DNA from: Luidia sarsii
Lineage: Eukaryota; Echinodermata; Asteroidea; Paxillosida; Luidiidae
DNA: 64,000 nucleotides
Assembly: GCA_949987565.1 (NCBI GenBank)
Contig: OX465102.1
Coordinates: 28,735,768 to 28,799,767, forward strand
Direction of reading: 5' to 3'
Part shown: positions 43,401 to 53,422 of the stretch, one piece after another
How positions within the stretch are numbered: position 1 is the stretch's first letter
Layout: every line of letters starts with the position of its first letter
Made by a program: the position numbers and the translations under genes
The notes under the pieces: model-generated
Told to the model about the DNA's origin: nothing
Seen by the model: the letters and a program-made list of their open reading frames with translations, nothing else
The model's database searches: none

Positions 43401-46400
43401 TACACCGCAACTGCTGTAAAGAACGACCGCTATACCAAACAATTTTTCATGGATCCCAGGATGTTTGTTACAGCGACGTTCCACTGTACAATGTAAAAAA
43501 GTTTGCGGTAACACCAAGTAGCACCAGCCTTTTTCGAGAAGGAGAACGGCTCTGAGAAATAATTTTTATGTCGTTTCTTCTTTTTTTTCACCGGTTCCTG
43601 TGCATCAGATCCTAAGGACCAGGAGGGCAGTGTGGAGGGCTGGATCGTGTCTTCGGAGTCCTGCAGCTTCCAGGCCATCGGGGCCAGGTACTACCGGGAG
43701 GTGCAGCCGGGGGAGATTGTGCAGATCACCAAGCAGGGCATCAAGACGTTGGACACTGTGCCCAGGCCCAACCAACGCCCGCCGGCCTTCTGCATCTTTG
43801 AGTATGTGTACTTTGCCCGGCCCGATAGCATCCTGGAAGGTGAGGAGAATGTGAAAGGGTGGAGAAATGGAGACTTCCATACGTTTGTTATTGTATCTCG
43901 TGATGATGACGGTTTTCATGATGATGATGGAATCGTGACTGGCAAGAGACAGCGAAACCTGCCCAGTTTACCATTGCCCCATTGCCTGGATCGGACAGCG
44001 GTCTCCCACCACGATAAACGATCAGCCTCAACGTAAATGTACGTGTACATAAGCGTGCGCAAATCATGGGGACGAGTACAATCCCAAAAGCCGTTTTTAA
44101 AGCAGATTTGGTCGGCAAATGCCTTAAAATTCTGACACAAAACATTGGTGTTTTCAACTCATGTGAAAAATATAAAAAACAAAGGGGATTAAAATTTCAC
44201 GGTTTTTGAAAAATAAAAACCGAAAAAACGAAGAAAAAAAAATTTAAAAAAAATAAAAACGAAAAAAAAAAAAAAGCTTAGATGATATCAATAATCACTG
44301 TGGTGATGAGGAATTCTTACAATCAGTCATGACCTTCAAGCTGATAATTACTATCCAATCCAACTTCTTGGGTAAATCTCTCATTCTTCTGATTGTTTTG
44401 TCTTGCCACCAGGTCAAATGGTGCATTCTGTGCGGAGGCGTTGCGGGGAGAGACTGGCCCTTGAAGCACCCGTGGAAGCAGATCTGGTCAGCACAGTGCC
44501 CGAGTCTGCCACCCCAGCGGCTCTGGGCTACGCTCAAGCAGTAAGACGTCGCATTCAGTTTGAGTTTTTGTAGTAGAACCCTATCAGCATGCACCCACTC
44601 TTGAATCTGGTCTGAGTCTTAGGCAGTCTTAGGTCGAGTTCGGGCGGTCTGCTCTTCGCGCGCCAACCTTGTTCTCGCGCTGGAACCACACGAACACGAC
44701 CCAAGAACTCTGCACTCGGAACAGGATCACACCCCACCTCTCCGCCAGGGTTGTTCACGGACAGCCGAGATCGCGACCTCAGGGTCAACAAGATTCAACA
44801 TCTTAGTTTGTGTGGTAGGGTAGGAGCCAGTTATCAGCAAATTATTGTCTTAAAATTTAGTGGGCCTGACGTTTCGATCCTAGCAGGACCTTTCTCAAAG
44901 GCAGAGTGACAAGGACAAAACAGATACATGTACACGGAGGAAGGGGGGGAGAGTGAATAGGACACGGATGAGAAACAAAGGACAAAGAGTGAAGCTGGTA
45001 GGGAGAGATCAAAGGGAAGGGCAAGCAGTGGGGTAGGGATTAGTGGGAGGAGGGGGAAAGATCAAAGAGAAGGGCAAGGAGTAGGGTAGGGATTAGTGAC
45101 AAGAGGGGGAAAGATCAAAGAGAGAAGTGTGAAGGACTGAACACAAAAGAAGGATTATCAGAAAGCTGCATGGTGTTAGTCATTACCCTCCTGGATGTTG
45201 AGACCATGTGGTTGAATAGTCCGAAGACGCTTCATCCACATTTTCTCACGGCTAAGACGGACAGCATTACTACGTTGTATTTTGTTGAATCAATTTGATC
45301 AGAATCCAATGAATCCAATGAGGCTTCCTCTCTTCCAACCCCCCCCCCCAACTCTCTCTTCCACCTCCTGTCAGTCTGGTGTCCCGTACACAGATGTGCT
45401 GACCAAGAACCGCTACATTGGTCGCACCTTCATCCAGCCCAGCACCCGACTACGGCAGCTGGGGGTGGCCAAGAAGTTTGGCGCCCTCACGGAGAACTTC
45501 AAGGGCAAGCGGATCATCCTGATAGATGACTCCATCGTCCGGGGGAACACGATAGCGCCGATCGTCAAACTCCTCAAGCAGGCCGGAGCCAAGGAGGTAC
45601 TGAGTCCCTTTTGAAATTTTTTCTCCGAGACATTTCCTCTGGTGCATGTAACATTACCGAAACGGGGTGAACAGCAGACTGTTCATATTGCATTATCGCG
45701 ACGTGACAGCGATACAGCAATGTGAACGACAAGACGTCAGACAAGCAAAGTCTGGTACATCACCCTATCAATCTTGCACCAATGCAGTATGACATGCAGA
45801 TGGCAGGGTACAGGTTTTCAGAACATTCAGGCATGCAACTTGTCCGCGGATCCGCGGATTTCCGCGTTTTATTTAATTGGGCCATTAAAAAAAATCATTA
45901 AAAAAAAAGTCATAAGTTGTCACAAACTACTCAGAATGCACCACAGAGCATCTAGAATCCAAAATTTTCCCGGGCCCTTAAGCAGGCCCCAAACCACACA
46001 CCGTAAGGGCTTCGTGCTTCGCGCTCGCAGTTTCATTCGGACATTTTCCTCTTTTTTTACAATTCAAGAGTTGCATGCCTGAACATTGATTTCTTTAAGC
46101 AAGTTTTCTTGTAGGTGTGTGCAGTGCGGCAATTTCTGTCAAGTCACAAGTCAGTTTGAGTCCAAGTCCGAGTCCATAGCCCGGAGTCAGAGTCTGTAGC
46201 CCCAAGTCTGAGTTTGAGTCATAAAGTGACTTGAGTCCAAGTCCGAGTCATTAAGAATTGGACTCTAAACCGAATCGTTCAAAATTGGAATCGAGACCGA
46301 GTCATTCAAAATTGGACGGTTTGCGGTGACACACCATGTACATGTAGCACTTCTCTTTCAAGAAGGAGTGTGGCTCTGAAAACCTTCCACTTGGTATTTC

Positions 46401-47336
46401 CACCATGCAAACCTTCAATCTTAATTCAATTAGCAATTGAAGCTTACTTCGCCAACACAATTTTTTAGAATATAATATCGATTCTGGATATTTTGGCTGT
46501 TTTTCTATGTGGTGCATGCACAGTGCAGACCGCAAAGTGAATGACTTTACACAGCACCAATGTCCTCCTGTAGTCCTTAGCAGGTGACCGAGTCATTAAA
46601 AATTTGACTCGAGACTGATTCATTCAAAATTGGAGTCGACTGAGTCATTAAAATTTCACTTTAGACTGAGTCATTAAAATTTCACTTGAGACTGAATCAT
46701 TAAAATTTCACTTGAGACCGAGTCATTAAAATTTCACTTGAGACTGAGTCATTAAAATTTCACTTGAGACTGAGTCATTAAAATTTCACTTGAGACTGAG
46801 TCATTAAAATTTCACTTGAGACCAAGTCATTCAAAATTTCACTTGAGACTGAATCATTAAAGTTTCACTTGAGACTGAATCATTGAAATTTCACTTGAGA
46901 CTGAGTCATTAAAATTTCACTTGAGACTGAGTCATTTAAAATTTCACTTGAGACTGAGTCATTCGAAATTTGACTCAAGACTGAGTCATTAAAAAAAAAA
47001 ATCCAAAATTTGTTGAGTCCAAGTCACGAGTCATTATCTGCCGTCTACTGCGGCCTTCCTGTCCACCAGGTGCACATCCGCGTGGCCTCGCCGCCCGTCC
47101 GGCACCCCTGCTACATGGGCATCAACATCCCCACCAAGGAGGAGCTGATCGCCAACCGTGTGGAGACCCAGCAGCTGGCCGGCTACTTCGGGGCGGACAG
47201 CGTCATCTACCTGTCTGTTGACGGCCTCAAGACGGCCGTCCTGGAAGGCATCCGGGACAAGGAGGCCCACGCCCATAAGTCCTTGCACTGCACCGCTTGC
47301 CTGACCGGGGAGTACCCCGTAGAGCTGACGTGGTAA
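40322..47336 (+). CDS. PPAT: PPAT: glutamine PRPP amidotransferase (spliced gene)
   Basis: Catalyses the first committed step of de novo purine synthesis, PRPP plus glutamine to phosphoribosylamine. Seven coding exons in phase: 40322-40491, 41920-42187, 42959-43208, 43609-43839, 44413-44540, 45375-45596, 47070-47336; 511 residues, the vertebrate size. A 25-residue propeptide precedes Cys26 of CGVFGC, the N-terminal nucleophile of class II glutamine amidotransferases. GHTRYST and AHNGELVNA are glutaminase-domain motifs. The phosphoribosyltransferase half has the PRPP loop [14 protein letters not shown] at about 395-408. Four cysteines expected to hold the 4Fe-4S cluster are present (FCIFEYV, HPCYMG, HCTAC). 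The propeptide is Cys/Asp-rich, unlike vertebrate ones. No defects seen. Confidence 0.97.
40594..40735. mobile_element. Family-2 element copy in PPAT intron 1
   Basis: AGTGTTTGCGGTGACACCAT at the left and ATGGTGTCACCGCAAACCCT at the right, with a shortened centre lacking the hammerhead-like part. Confidence 0.75.
40739..40881. mobile_element. TTAA-flanked MITE in PPAT intron 1
   Basis: TTAA followed by AGGCCTTTTCACACT at the left, and AGTGTGAAAAGGCC followed by TTAA at the right. A second dyad (GGTCGGAACCGGTTCCGACC) sits inside. TTAA duplication is the piggyBac habit, though the ends do not match typical piggyBac ends. Confidence 0.7.
41060..41915. repeat. Three tandem ~300-bp units with family-1 hairpins, PPAT intron 1
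   Basis: Each unit has a family-1 hairpin, then TTTACATTTTGGTAATTTTA, TCTGCTACGTGTAAGCGTAC and ACCCCCTTCCTGTTTGTGTT. The first two units continue into ATTATTGATTTTCACTT; the third continues into the exon 2 acceptor. Confidence 0.92.
41920..42187 (+). CDS. PPAT: PPAT exon 2
   Basis: Acceptor CGCCCACCAG, donor GAT|GTGAGT. Encodes [24 protein letters not shown] and [10 protein letters not shown]. The pyrimidine tract of the acceptor belongs to a triplicated repeat (see findings). Confidence 0.95.
42225..42640. repeat. (CCCCCTT)n / (CCCCTT)n tract in PPAT intron 2
   Basis: Over 400 bases of unbroken pyrimidine on the coding strand, in six- and seven-base periods. The template strand is (AAGGGG(G))n, strongly quadruplex-prone. 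The plus-strand frame reading from exon 2 into Pro/Ser/Phe repeats is an artefact. Confidence 0.97.
42959..43208 (+). CDS. PPAT: PPAT exon 3
   Basis: Acceptor TTTGGCAG, donor G|GTAGGG. Encodes [24 protein letters not shown] and [14 protein letters not shown]. Confidence 0.96.
43321..43488. mobile_element. Pogo-like MITE with TA duplication, PPAT intron 3
   Basis: TA, then CAGTGGAACGTCGCTGTAAC, and 164 bp later the complement GTTACAGCGACGTTCCACTG, then TA. CAGTnGAACn-type ends and a TA target are those of pogo/Tc1-mariner elements. No transposase. Confidence 0.8.
43498..43575. mobile_element. Family-2 element fragment in PPAT intron 3
   Basis: GTTTGCGGTAACACCAAGTA, then GAACGGCTCTGAGAAATAA, the left arm only. 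Confidence 0.6.
43609..43839 (+). CDS. PPAT: PPAT exon 4
   Basis: Acceptor GTGCATCAG, donor G|GTGAGG. Encodes [23 protein letters not shown] and [14 protein letters not shown] (first cluster cysteine). Confidence 0.97.
43840..44412. other. PPAT intron 4
   Basis: GATGATGACGG short repeat near 43901-43931 and an A-rich stretch at 44160-44275. No gene seen. Confidence 0.5.
44413..44540 (+). CDS. PPAT: PPAT exon 5
   Basis: Acceptor TTGCCACCAG, donor GCA|GTAAGA. Encodes the domain junction ending [20 protein letters not shown]. Confidence 0.96.
44850..45300 (-). mobile_element. Penelope-like element 3' end with GIY-YIG endonuclease remnant
   Basis: Minus strand from about 45290 to the stop at 45178-45176 reads [17 protein letters not shown], then [13 protein letters not shown] and stop. 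This is the C-terminal signature of the GIY-YIG endonuclease of Penelope-like retroelements (R..RE..W...L.T..P.GLN). About 270 bases of purine-rich 3' region follow, then the family-1 motif CTGCTAGGATCGAAACGTC (44900-44860). The 5' part is missing. In PPAT intron 5. Confidence 0.65.
45375..45596 (+). CDS. PPAT: PPAT exon 6
   Basis: Acceptor CCTCCTGTCAG, donor GAG|GTACTG (a weak donor after position +4). Encodes [20 protein letters not shown] and the PRPP loop [10 protein letters not shown]. Confidence 0.96.
45831..46082. mobile_element. MITE with GGCATGCAAC ends, PPAT intron 6
   Basis: AGGCATGCAACTTGTCCGCG at the left and CAAGAGTTGCATGCCT at the right. The interior shares GGGCTTCGTGCTTCGCGCTC with 49490-49520. 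Confidence 0.65.
46316..46410. mobile_element. Family-2 element fragment, PPAT intron 6
   Basis: GGTTTGCGGTGACACACCAT, then GGAGTGTGGCTCTGAAAACC. Confidence 0.6.
46570..47015. repeat. 26-bp tandem repeat next to the PPAT exon 7 acceptor
   Basis: About fifteen units of GAGACTGAGTCATTAAAATT plus TCACTT, ending some 55 bases before exon 7. Related GAGTCCAAGTCCGAGTC repeats precede it (46145-46315). Confidence 0.92.
47070..47336 (+). CDS. PPAT: PPAT exon 7 and stop
   Basis: Acceptor CTGTCCACCAG, stop TAA. Encodes [34 protein letters not shown] and [16 protein letters not shown] (last cluster cysteines). Confidence 0.97.
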   Translation: MHIRVASPPVRHPCYMGINIPTKEELIANRVETQQLAGYFGADSVIYLSVDGLKTAVLEGIRDKEAHAHKSLHCTACLTGEYPVELTW

Positions 47337-49400
47337 AGGTGGCTGTCAGGCCCTTAGAGGTAGGCCGGGCCGCACGGTCACTTTGTTGGTTTGGTTTCTT
47401 TTTTTTCACTAGCATAGTAGTGGAAGTAAGTTTGATCTCTTTGGATGAAAATACAGTACAGTATTCACCGCGACTGGTTAGGGTGACTCAGAGGCAGCGT
47501 TCTAGCCAGGCATCAAATAGCGTTAAATACGCTATCGAAAATTCCCGACACGCTTTTATTTTGCTGATACGCTATCGATACACTATGAAAAAAAGGCCAG
47601 AATTTCTTTATGGGAATTCTAGATCACAGCTTTGTAATGGCCAGAATTTCTTTAAGAGAATTCTAGATCACAGCTTTGTATTTCGGGTTGTTGTTGTTTT
47701 TTCCCAAAAATAGCAGGAAAGCGCAGCAGCGCACGCTACCTCGTACCGTTCGACAGCAACGGTTTTACTGACGCACTCCAATCCCACCTGACACACACAA
47801 ACATGTGCACACGTGATCGTCGTGCACTGTACACGTGTACTGTACTGTACATGTACACAACGATACAACGATATGGCCCCGTCCACTGCCGACCAGCGTA
47901 GCTATAACACTGTGTACACGTTACATGTACACAGTGTTATAGCTACGCTGGTCGGCGGTGGACGGGGCCGACCACCACGGGTAATTTCCGTCCACTACTC
48001 CTGGTGAAAATCAATGCTTCCGACCGGCACTATTTTCACCCCATTATTATCCCAATATGTTTGGTTTCGGTAGTAAAAGAAATTGTACTTTGTTGTAGCG
48101 TAACCGTCTCGCTAATACTCCTGGAAGTTCCGATCGGGCTTGAGTGGCGCAGCGTACGCGTATGCAGCCATGTGGCCGCTGTGCACGTGCACTTGCACTA
48201 TGCAGTACATGTACAGTATACAGTGTGTGCATGCAAAGACGTGTTGTGTCATGTCACATGTGCCGTGCGTAGGCTGGTTTTGGCCCTACTGCTCCTGTAG
48301 TGTCGCTATGGCTTTACCTAGAGGCAGAAACCCCACCTAGACTTGCCAATCTCGCTAACGTCATGAAGGGAAATCGGTCATCACTAAACAAATTAATAGT
48401 AATACGCTACTTTCATCGTTCATCTCCGAATGTTGTTTCCGCGTAGTATAATATTATTACCTTCGTTATTAATTTTGATAGTGGAATGAATAGAAAGAAG
48501 AGAATACAGGCTTCAATTTGAGGGTAAAATTGACAACTTTTGGACGGCGGTCAAAAAACGCTAGTTTCACTTTTTTCTCCGTCATTTTGGCTCTATCTAC
48601 CGCGGCCGCACGGAGCGATTTTGCCAACTTCCAATCTCAACAAATGAATGAAAAATCCTTCTCAAATTTTCTAGATTTCTAGAAAAAAGTTTGGTTGAAC
48701 ACGAAACTTGAAACATCGCTAGTATAACTGTAATAAACATTAGTTTATTTGTTAGAAAACAACTGTAAGGGCTGGCGTAAGTCTACTAATCATTGCACCC
48801 ATATTCAATTCAGACATGTACAAAATGTACATTATTCTTCAAGTTTTGTTGTCAGAAGGAATTTTCATGCGAACTCCACTAAGTAATGATGGCATTGATG
48901 CATTTTGGAACAATTGAAAAATATCCTTAAAAACAATCCTTTCTTTGACAGCCACTTTATACCTACGTGTGCACTTTTTTACATGGAAAGTTTGGCCTAT
49001 GCTATACTTTTACACATGATTTCAGATTTTGTATGTAAACCACTTGGCTTTCCACTTTGTTTTTAAAGTCTTTATATCAAGTACCTTTCTGCATCTTTGG
49101 TACAGTAAAAGTAAACTCAAATCAGTAAACACAAATAACAATGATGAAAAAACATGAATTCAATTAAACTTTGTGTCTTGTCATGAATTGCATCTTAATT
49201 CAATTAAATTATGATGTATGCAATCACTGTAGCAAAAGGATCATATCATGCTACATGAAAAGTTTTCACCTCTTTAATCCTGGTTTTTGTGTCTTGTGAG
49301 AAAAAAACTACATGTGTACTGTATCCTCCAAAGAAGTGGTCAACAATTTGATGTAAAGAATTCTTTGAATGACAATTGATGAGCAATAAGTTTTTATACA
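47337..49400. other. 3' flank of PPAT
   Basis: Has a 44-bp direct duplication (47595-47690, GGCCAGAATTTCTTTA...), a long hairpin (separate entry) and TGTACATGTAC words. No gene recognised. Confidence 0.55.
47874..47968. repeat. Near-perfect 95-bp hairpin
   Basis: GGCCCCGTCCACTGCCGACC, then AGCGTAGCTATAACACTGTG, is mirrored by CACAGTGTTATAGCTACGCT and GGTCGGCGGTGGACGGGGCC, with a few bases of loop and one or two mismatches. Confidence 0.9.
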
Positions 49401-49599
49401 AATGAGGTTGAAATGGCCTGGAATTGCACCAGAGAGCATCTTAGATAAAAAAAAAAAATCCAGGGCCCTTAAGTGGGACCAGAACCCCACGCCGTTATGA
49501 GCTTCGTGCTTCGCGCTCGCAAAATGCCCTATCCTATAATTTTGTTCTGGCTAGAACCCTGCTCAGAGGCACAGCTGATTGTTACAGTGCAGTAAGTAT

Positions 49600-49850
49600 T
49601 CACAGCAGTGCCTACTGAAGGGCCCATTGTGTACAAGTTGAATTGGGTCATTGCATCCACAACTGTGACTGTGAATGGGTGCACTGATTGGCCCGTTTTG
49701 AACAAGCTGAATAGGGTCATTGCATCCATAGCTATGACTGTGAATGGGTACACTGAATGGCCCATTGTGAACAAGCTGGTTAGGATAAAGGCATCCATAT
49801 CTGTGACTGAATGCTAACATGAGTGGCCCATTGTGTACATAAATACTGTT
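49600..49850. repeat. ~69-bp tandem repeat, about 3.5 units
   Basis: Units carry GGCCCATTGTGTACAAGTTG, GGGTCATTGCATCCA and TGACTGTGAATGGGT with moderate divergence. Confidence 0.8.
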
Positions 49851-50513
49851 AAATAGGGCCAATGGTTTCCACAGCCCTGGGAAAGAGGCCCCTTTGGCCA
49901 CTTTCACAGACACAAAGTACGGTATTTCTTGGCCGTGGTCACTAATTTTTGGACACCACTTCTTCTTACACTCTGACTTTGCCTGAAATTATATGATATT
50001 ATAAATGAAAAATGAAATATACACAAACATTTTCTCATAGGGACCAATTTGATCACAGACAAAGTTGGTCACGAACTGAGTTGGTCACGGACCGAGTTGG
50101 TTGCAGAGTAAACCTGAAACCAAACAGTCTTCACTTTCCCAAAAAATATGTATGCCAGGCCCCAGCATTAATGTGATATAACCAAAGGGAAGGAAGAACG
50201 CTAATAGCCAGAGAATGTGCGTTGGACGGCAGGTTTTTTTTGCCGTTTGTTATGCTGAATTGAGATAGGTAATGATGAGAAAATAGCCTTTAGAAAATTC
50301 ACTCTTATGTCTCCCCCCCCCCCTCCCCTCCCATCCAAAAGCTACAAAATATTGTTTGCTTTAATGATCACTGTTTTTTGAAGCAGAGCCTCTTTTTGTG
50401 AATGAAAAAAAAATGCAGGGCAGAATGCCCAGAAATTAAGAAAGTTGAAGCCAGAGCAAGCACCCGAGGGAGGTTTGGATTTTAAAAAAGGACTTTACCA
50501 AAACAGGACTTTC

Positions 50514-50722
50514 TTAAAGAAGAATGAAACCAAGAGAAAAATGTTGGCTTATCTGATTGTGTGTTAAAAACATCCAGCGGGAACGCGAATTCGACCATTG
50601 AATTCCATGATTTTTCCCTCTTTATGAAACTCGTAGGTGAGTGGCACATAGGTAATTGTAGGTTGTTTTTAACATCCAATCAGATAAGCCAACATTTTTC
50701 TCTGGGTTTCATTCTTCCTTAA
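50514..50722. mobile_element. TTAA-flanked MITE
   Basis: TTAA, AGAAGAATGAAACC and AAATGTTGGCTTATCTGATT at the left, with the complement at the right ending TTCATTCTTCC and TTAA. Arms are about 50 bases. Confidence 0.8.
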
Positions 50723-50805
50723 TGCTGAATGGTGTTGTAAACAAAATGAGTTGTGTCTATTTGGATTTGCACATTGGTAATCACGTGATATTACATCAGG
50801 AGAAA

Positions 50806-50948
50806 TAGGTTTGCGGTGACACCGTGTAAATTCTCTTTTTGTGAGTATGTGTGGTTCTGAAAAGAACCAGAGGAACTCGACATTTCGAACAGCGTACTCT
50901 GTTCGTCATCAGGAGACCGGCATGGTGTCACCACCAACCTATTGCTCC
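50806..50948. mobile_element. Family-2 element with complete hammerhead-like core
   Basis: GGTTTGCGGTGACACCGTG to CATGGTGTCACCACCAACC. On the minus strand 50912-50883 reads CUGAUGA, C, stem GAACAG/CUGUUC, GAAA, then UGUC. Stem bases differ from 16461-16490 but still pair. Confidence 0.75.
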
Positions 50949-51104
50949 TGCTATTCTCACCATGAAATCCTCCACATCTGATATCACATCAATGGAAACT
51001 TTATTTGTACAGGGTAGTATTCTATTGTACAGGGTAGTATTCTAAAAAAAAAAAATTTGCTTTGTTTTCCGAGATGGCCAAAGAAACACCTACCGGTACG
51101 CACA

Positions 51105-51265
51105 ATTAAAAAATGATATACAAAAATGTAGCAAACTGCTTACTGACTAAAATTACCTTAATGCAAACCTTAAAATTTAGTGGGCCTGGCGTTTCGATCC
51201 TAGCAGGACCTATCTCAAAGGCAGAGTCCTGCTAGGATCGAAACGTCAGGCCCACTAAATTTGAA
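51105..51265. mobile_element. Family-1 hairpin element
   Basis: TGATATACAAAAATGTAGCA lead-in and two inverted arms. GGCCTGGCG replaces GGCCTGACG in one arm. Confidence 0.85.
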
Positions 51266-51269
51266 CAAT

Positions 51270-53236
51270 TAAAAAATGTGTAAATCTAATACATCAGTCT
51301 GACTGATGTACACTAACATGAGGTTGTTCTTCTTATCGTATGACGCAGCGTTAGATGTGATAAGTACAGGGTGCCGATATACAGAGTAAGGATATTGGGA
51401 ATGGTGCATACGCTCCTGTCCCAACAACTACTCCATCAGATCTAACGAAAATGTGTGAAAATGTGTGTATGTGTGACTCGGCTATCAACAATCAAGTTGG
51501 CCAAATGTGCAGCCGCGTTTCAACATAAAGAAGTGGCTGTGTGTCTTCAGTGCACACGAGGCGCCGGTAGGCCTGTCAATACCTCTGCACACAGCCTGAG
51601 GGATAATTAAGCTAAATAGCATTGACAAAAACATTAATATTTCTTAAAGATGATTTTTTTTTATGATCATAGAGAAAGACCCCATATTGAGGTCAGTAAG
51701 AATGTCTTGAGATTCACAATTTGTATGATACATACATGTACTAACCGTTCAGGTCATGACAGACTTCCGAGTTTATTCACTGATATGTTTTATTGTATTC
51801 TGTTAGATTCCGATATTTTTTGGTGTGAAGCGTTATCTTTCAATACCTTTTGTTTTGGTTGCTGGTTGGCCTAACATTAACCGAGGTATGAATGTTGAAC
51901 CTTTTTGAGTAGCGTTTGCAACACATGGTTTCAGATTCACCCGCATTAACATTCCAAATATGTCAGAAAAGTTCTGTTCAGTGTGTTGGGTGTTGCCATA
52001 TGAACCCTTCTGATAAAGCCGGTTTCGTGTATTCCAGTTACAAATGGTCATTGCATCCAAAAACTTAGAAGAATCAAAGATTTAAGTTTTTATCCGCCCT
52101 GAAATAGGTTGCTAGCGACAAATCTAGACTACAATTCCAATGCAATACACCAACGTTCTGTTAGGACCCTAAGACGAGCTTATTTCTTTTCCCTCCAAAA
52201 TCCAAATTGTATTCCTACGTTTCACAAATCAGCTCGGCCGCTGATGTGGTGTTTACTAAGTCCAGGAATATTCGGAGCTTTGGAAGAAAAAATATATACA
52301 GTATAAGAAATGGGATTGGGAACTATACAATTGTGCAGGAAAGTGGGAAAAGTAGCCAATCGATCTTGTCTGCCATAGGTACCCAGATACCTTGTTGGGG
52401 GTTAAATTCTATGAGGTTTTGCCATACCGACTCTCGAGAACGATTATTTATACGGTGCGTGCGTTCGAGTAGCTTCCCTGGTTGGACTTGACTTAACCAC
52501 GGCTGACCGCTAGCTTTCATGCTTGGGAAGTTTGGGAGAAATGACCCGGGAAAGCTAATCGAACGCACCTACTGTACATTTGTGTATATTTAACACTTTG
52601 CTCGGTGCAGTTTCGCGATTGCCAGCCTCTGAAACAATACAGGCAGCTCGGGCGGGATTCGAAGCCGCGACACCTAATTGTTAGTGCAGCTCCTTGACCA
52701 CCGGCGAGCTGGTCGAGGTCGTGTGGGTGGCGTATTTGCGCCGTTCGGAATCAAATTCTCGCTAATGCAAAGATATGTTATCATCTCAAGGGTGTATAGG
52801 CAGTTTGCTAACCGTTGGTGCCAGGGGGTTCCAACTCAAACCGTTTCTTCTGGGTTTTTTTTCGGTTGGTGTCGGCATCCTTGGGCGAGATGGCTTGTCA
52901 CTTTTTCTTCGTGTCTTTCCGTACTGCAGTGGATCCATTCATGTACCTGTAATGGTTGAGGAGCCTTGATTACATTAAGGTTTCACTTTGGTTGTGTAAT
53001 CTGAAAGCGCACACTTTAACAGAGGCAAGTGCCGACGTTTCGATCCCAGTTTCGCTCCCTTGTCAAAGCCACGGGCTTCCCCATTCTGCCTTTTCGAATG
53101 GTCCTGTTTGGTTCGAAGAGTCACGCCCTCTTGTTATTTTTAAGATTTCCATTTCTGTCATTCAAGTCTTAGGCAATGTGCAACCTTTGTGTATACATGC
53201 GCACCGTGTTATTTCTCGTGTGTTGGTTTTCTTTTA
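51270..53236. other. Intergenic
   Basis: A tRNA-like minus-strand block at 52635-52730 (GGGATTCGAAGCC) and a decayed family-1 piece at 53025-53125. No gene recognised. Confidence 0.5.
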
Positions 53237-53422
53237 CGCAGTGGCTGTTGTTACGGCAGTCGTCCGTGTGGTTCCCTGACTTGATTGTATTTCGTCAGCA
53301 TTGCAGGCTGGTTGAACCAGTCTATTAGCTGATAGTCTGGTTCCAAGAGCTAGTAAACATCATGACAAATACTGTGAAGTCAGGGAACCACACGGACGAC
53401 TACCGTAACAACAGCCACTGCA
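53237..53422. mobile_element. Family-3 MITE
   Basis: Third copy of the CGCAGTGGCTGTTGTTACGG element, with the internal dyad inverted relative to the other two copies. Confidence 0.85.

Noticed and set aside
49601..49850. Conserved small protein suggested by frames on both strands
   Set aside because: Explained by the ~69-bp tandem repeat.
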